NCBI GenBank assembly: GCA_037131655.1
Contig: JBAXQP010000146.1
Location: 1-6,972, forward strand
Source: a bacterium
Lineage (GTDB): Bacteria; Armatimonadota; Fimbriimonadia; Fimbriimonadales; JBAXQP01
Direction of reading: 5' to 3'
Length of the DNA stretch: 6,972 nt
In this document: one piece after another, positions 5,230 to 6,972 of the stretch
Position numbering within the stretch: the stretch's first letter is position 1
Layout: the number at the start of each line of letters is the position of its first letter
The notes under the pieces: generated by a model
What the model saw: the letters and a program-made list of their open reading frames with translations, nothing else
What the model was told of the DNA's origin: nothing
The model's database searches: none
Position numbers and translations under genes: made by a program

Positions 5230-5342
5230 TTATCGGTTCTTCTCGAAGTAGTACCCAACATCCTCGTTGACTGTGATCCAAATCTGACTCTTGTTCCAAT
5301 GAACGGTGCGGTCCATTCCCTTGAGTCGCAGCGTGCGGAAGA
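5230..5342 (-). pseudogene. 3' remnant of a gene cut by the insertion sequence
   Basis: Directly beyond the IS end, the minus strand reads FRTLRLKGMDRTVHW and then NKSQIWITVNEDVGYYFEKNR before a TAA at 5230-5232. The composition (aromatic, charged, no low-complexity runs) looks like the C-terminus of a real protein. No start codon with a ribosome site precedes it; the frame runs about eight codons back into the IS before a TAA at 5365-5367. The missing 5' part would lie beyond the right edge of the window, past 6972. I do not recognise the protein. It could also be a chance open frame, since only 36 codons remain. Confidence 0.4.
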
Positions 5343-5381
5343 TGTCAAGCACTCTGAAACAGCTTTAGTATTTAATTAGTG
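5343..5381 (+). repeat. Terminal inverted repeat, orfB-distal end
   Basis: This arm matches the other IS end at 16 of the first 21 positions, including TGTCAA and the 9-base TGAAACAGC, and again at TAATTAGTG (5373-5381) after a variable stretch. The stop codon of orfB (5372-5374) lies inside it. Read outward on the minus strand the end gives TTGACA. Confidence 0.85.
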
Positions 5382-6388
5382 AGCAATTTGAGTATCATGC
5401 TCCCCCTTGCCGGTGGGTTTATCCAGACGGCACTTGGTAGTTGGGGCGCTATCGGCCTCTTTCGCACGAACCGCTCCGGATGTAGTTGATAGGCCCTCGC
5501 CAGCGTCACGTTACGTTTGAGGCTGACCTCTTCGGCCAAGCCATAGTGAACGGTCTCAGGGGTCAGAAGCGCGATCCCCGAATGATGATGTTCCTGGTTG
5601 TACCAATCGAAGAAGTCACTACAAAATGATCTGGCGTCCTCGATCGAGCCGAATTTTGTCGGAAACTCGGGCCGATACTTCATCGTCTTGAACTGGCTTT
5701 CCGAATAGGGATTGTCATTTGAGACGTGCGGGCGAGAGTGGGTTTTCGTCACCCCCAGATCGCTGAGCATGAGTGCCACCCCCTTGGATCTCATCGACGA
5801 TCCCCTATCGGCATGGATGCTCAGGCTTGTCGGGTCGGCTTCCTGCTTGCGGATCGTTTCTGATATCAACTTCTTAGCAAGCTCAGCAGATTCCCGCTCG
5901 GCCACCATCCATCCCACCACGTAGCGGCTGAAGACGTCAATTATCACATATAAATGGAAATAGCTCCACTTCACAGGACCTTTGAGCTTGGTGATGTCCC
6001 AGCTCCAAAGTTCGTTTGGACGGGTGGCAAGGAGTTCAGGTTTGGCATATTCAATATGTCTTGCCTGATTGCGTCGCTCCCGAACCTCCTTGTTTTCTTC
6101 AAGCAGGCGATACATCGTGCGGATCGAGCACAGGTAAATGCCTTCATCAAGGAGCGTGGCATACACCTCTTGCGGGGCAATGTCCAGAAACCTTTGCGAA
6201 TGCAGCACTTCTAGAACCTGCTTCTTTTCAGCCTCGCTGAGGGAACGCTCGGGCTTGTGCGACTCTTTGGGCGTAACGGGGTTCTCCTTGCGCTTCCAGT
6301 ACCGGTATACGCGCGTGCGCGCTACTCCCAAAGCAAGACAAGCCTGGGTCCAGTTTACAAGAGAGGCCAGTTTCTTTGCAGCCTCCAT
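5372..6388 (-). CDS. IS3-family transposase OrfB (DD(35)E integrase core)
   Basis: OrfB supplies the catalytic half of the transposase. Counted from the ATG at 6388 (338 residues), an N-terminal helix-turn-helix-like segment (ACLALGVARTRVYRYWK) is followed by an HTH_21-type region (QEVYATLLDEGIYLCSIRTM). The rve core then has WSWDIT (Asp131), HADRG (Asp194) and NPYSESQFK (Glu230). There are 35 residues between the second Asp and the Glu, as in IS3 elements. WYNQEHHHSGI and LLTPETVHYG are standard C-terminal motifs. The frame is open further upstream to the slippery site, with a GTG at 6442 lacking a Shine-Dalgarno. I chose the ATG at 6388 because GAGGAG lies 5 bases before it and it overlaps the orfA stop as TAATG. 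The main catalytic product is probably the OrfAB fusion of about 510 residues. Confidence 0.9.
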   Translation of the reverse strand: MEAAKKLASLVNWTQACLALGVARTRVYRYWKRKENPVTPKESHKPERSLSEAEKKQVLEVLHSQRFLDIAPQEVYATLLDEGIYLCSIRTMYRLLEENKEVRERRNQARHIEYAKPELLATRPNELWSWDITKLKGPVKWSYFHLYVIIDVFSRYVVGWMVAERESAELAKKLISETIRKQEADPTSLSIHADRGSSMRSKGVALMLSDLGVTKTHSRPHVSNDNPYSESQFKTMKYRPEFPTKFGSIEDARSFCSDFFDWYNQEHHHSGIALLTPETVHYGLAEEVSLKRNVTLARAYQLHPERFVRKRPIAPQLPSAVWINPPARGSMILKLLTN

Positions 6389-6903
6389 TATTTCTCCTCG
6401 TCCTTCGAGATGCCCGTCGGAGAAATTCCGAGAATCTCGCACAAGTTTTTTTGGAACTCGAAGATCATTTGTGTCTGCCTTAGCTTCCTCTGAGTGCGCT
6501 CAAGCTCACGACTAAGACGTTCGATCTCAGACTTCAAAGGATCCTTCGTCTGCTTGCGCCCACGCTTGTCGTGCGTAAGAGCCGATACGGCTCCCTTTCG
6601 ATAGTCTCTGCGCCACTTCGCCAGATGCGAGGAATACAATCCCTCCCGCCGAAGCAGCGCTCCGATCTCGCCCGGCTCTCGACAAGCATCCGCCTGACGC
6701 ACGATCCGAGCTTTATACACCGCCGAAAACTGCCTGCGGCCAATTACTGCCGATACTTGCGGATCAGGAACACTCCTGTTTACCTGTATGTCCGCCATTT
6801 GGGGAAGCCTTACACCGCGTTCGGCTTGGCTACCCTCAGCCTCACTCTGATTTAGACTCACCCAATCAAGCCTCTCTACTGCTGTTACTTCTTGTTGAAA
6901 CAA
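6388..6903 (-). CDS. IS3-family transposase OrfA (helix-turn-helix plus coiled coil)
   Basis: OrfA is the DNA-binding and regulatory half of the transposase, 171 residues, longer than the usual 90-120 for IS3 OrfA because of an N-terminal extension of about 55 residues. The helix-turn-helix spans about 57-105 (RRQFSAVYKARIVRQADAC, then PGEIGALLRREGLYSSHLAK). A heptad-like helix follows at 121-160 (LKSEIERLSRELERTQRKL), the leucine-zipper region that drives multimerisation. The start is TTG at 6903, supported by a perfect AGGAGG (6910-6915) with 6-base spacing. At Lys152-Asn153 the A_AAA_AAC heptamer allows a -1 shift into orfB. Without it, translation ends at TAA 6388-6390. OrfA alone typically represses or modulates transposition. 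Confidence 0.87.
   Translation of the reverse strand: MFQQEVTAVERLDWVSLNQSEAEGSQAERGVRLPQMADIQVNRSVPDPQVSAVIGRRQFSAVYKARIVRQADACREPGEIGALLRREGLYSSHLAKWRRDYRKGAVSALTHDKRGRKQTKDPLKSEIERLSRELERTQRKLRQTQMIFEFQKNLCEILGISPTGISKDEEK
6445..6451 (-). promoter_or_regulatory. Programmed -1 frameshift heptamer A_AAA_AAC
   Basis: In orfA phase the codons are CAA AAA AAC, giving a canonical X_XXY_YYZ heptamer in phase. Shifting back one base continues as CTT GTG CGA GAT into orfB. A small hairpin TCGGA/TCCGA with a 5-base loop (6417-6431) begins 13 bases downstream, somewhat farther than typical stimulators. The phases of the two orfs match a -1 shift exactly. Confidence 0.82.
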
Positions 6904-6925
6904 TCGAAGCCTCCTGTGCCCTCTA

Positions 6926-6965
6926 CACTAATTAGACAGAGATGGCTGTTTCATACATGTTGACA
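6926..6965 (-). repeat. Terminal inverted repeat, orfA-proximal end
   Basis: Read on the minus strand it begins TGTCAA, then TGAAACAGC, and ends TAATTAGTG. It aligns with 5343-5381 with a single one-base gap. It lies 11 bases upstream of the orfA Shine-Dalgarno site. Its outer end reads TTGACA (6960-6965) on the plus strand. Confidence 0.85.
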
Positions 6966-6972
6966 CAGAGGG

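Larger units (their letters stand above)
5343..6965 (-). mobile_element. Complete IS3-family insertion sequence, 1623 bp
   Basis: The element is bounded by imperfect inverted repeats that both begin TGTCAA when read inward (5343 on plus, 6965 on minus). It carries orfA and orfB in the -1 phase arrangement of IS3-family transposons, with an A_AAA_AAC frameshift heptamer. Both ends have the TG...CA termini usual in the family. No exact target duplication abuts these ends. AGA occurs at 5340-5342 and, one base displaced, at 6967-6969, so the duplication may have decayed or the right boundary may be off by one. Both orfs are intact, so the copy may be active. Confidence 0.88.

Noticed and set aside
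5712..6515. Several plus-strand ORFs across the IS
   Set aside because: They mirror the transposase codons on the opposite strand and lack motifs or ribosome sites.

Overview
The window is bacterial chromosomal DNA of moderate G+C. It has compact genes, Shine-Dalgarno sites and sigma70-like promoters. The gene set is a TlyA rRNA methyltransferase, a FlhG/MinD-like ATPase paired with a GspE/PilB N-terminal (MshEN) domain protein, an AbrB/RelE toxin-antitoxin pair and an IS3-family element. It fits an environmental bacterium that probably has type IV pili, a type II secretion system or flagella. I cannot assign a phylum. The two short dispersed repeats beginning GTCATTGCGAGG are of a kind scattered through many environmental genomes and do not settle it.

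Layout from left to right. (1) 3-353 (+) is the 3' end of an ATP-grasp enzyme. (2) 397-933 (-) is a RelE-type toxin behind its AbrB-type antitoxin. It has a near-consensus promoter (TTGAGA, 17 bp, TATAAT) and a perfect palindrome at the start of the transcript, which is a good autoregulatory operator candidate. (3) 1125-2542 (+) is a two-gene operon with a 4-bp ATGA overlap: a stand-alone MshEN domain protein with a basic tail, then a FlhG-like P-loop ATPase. This is the most interesting pair here, because MshEN domains can bind cyclic di-GMP and FlhG/MinD ATPases control polar placement of motility or secretion machines. (4) 2543-2701 holds a dispersed repeat, a heptanucleotide tandem array and the promoter of a small cupin gene (2702-3010, +). 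(5) 3011-3311, between the convergent cupin and tlyA genes, holds a chain of hairpins ending in an intrinsic terminator, with a third copy of the terminator arm beyond it. It may encode a small RNA. (6) 3312-4028 (-) is tlyA. (7) 4029-4529 is a long AT-rich intergenic region with promoter-like boxes only. (8) 4530-5006 (+) is a zinc-ribbon, single-pass membrane protein followed by a strong terminator. (9) 5125-5342 holds repeats and the 3' remnant of a gene on the minus strand.

(10) 5343-6965 is a complete IS3-family insertion sequence on the minus strand. It has imperfect terminal inverted repeats beginning TGTCAA, orfA with a helix-turn-helix and coiled coil, and orfB with a DD(35)E integrase core. 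An A_AAA_AAC slippery heptamer in the overlap would give a fused OrfAB transposase, and a TAATG stop/start junction could let OrfB be made alone. The element appears to have cut through the reading frame whose tail survives at 5230-5342.
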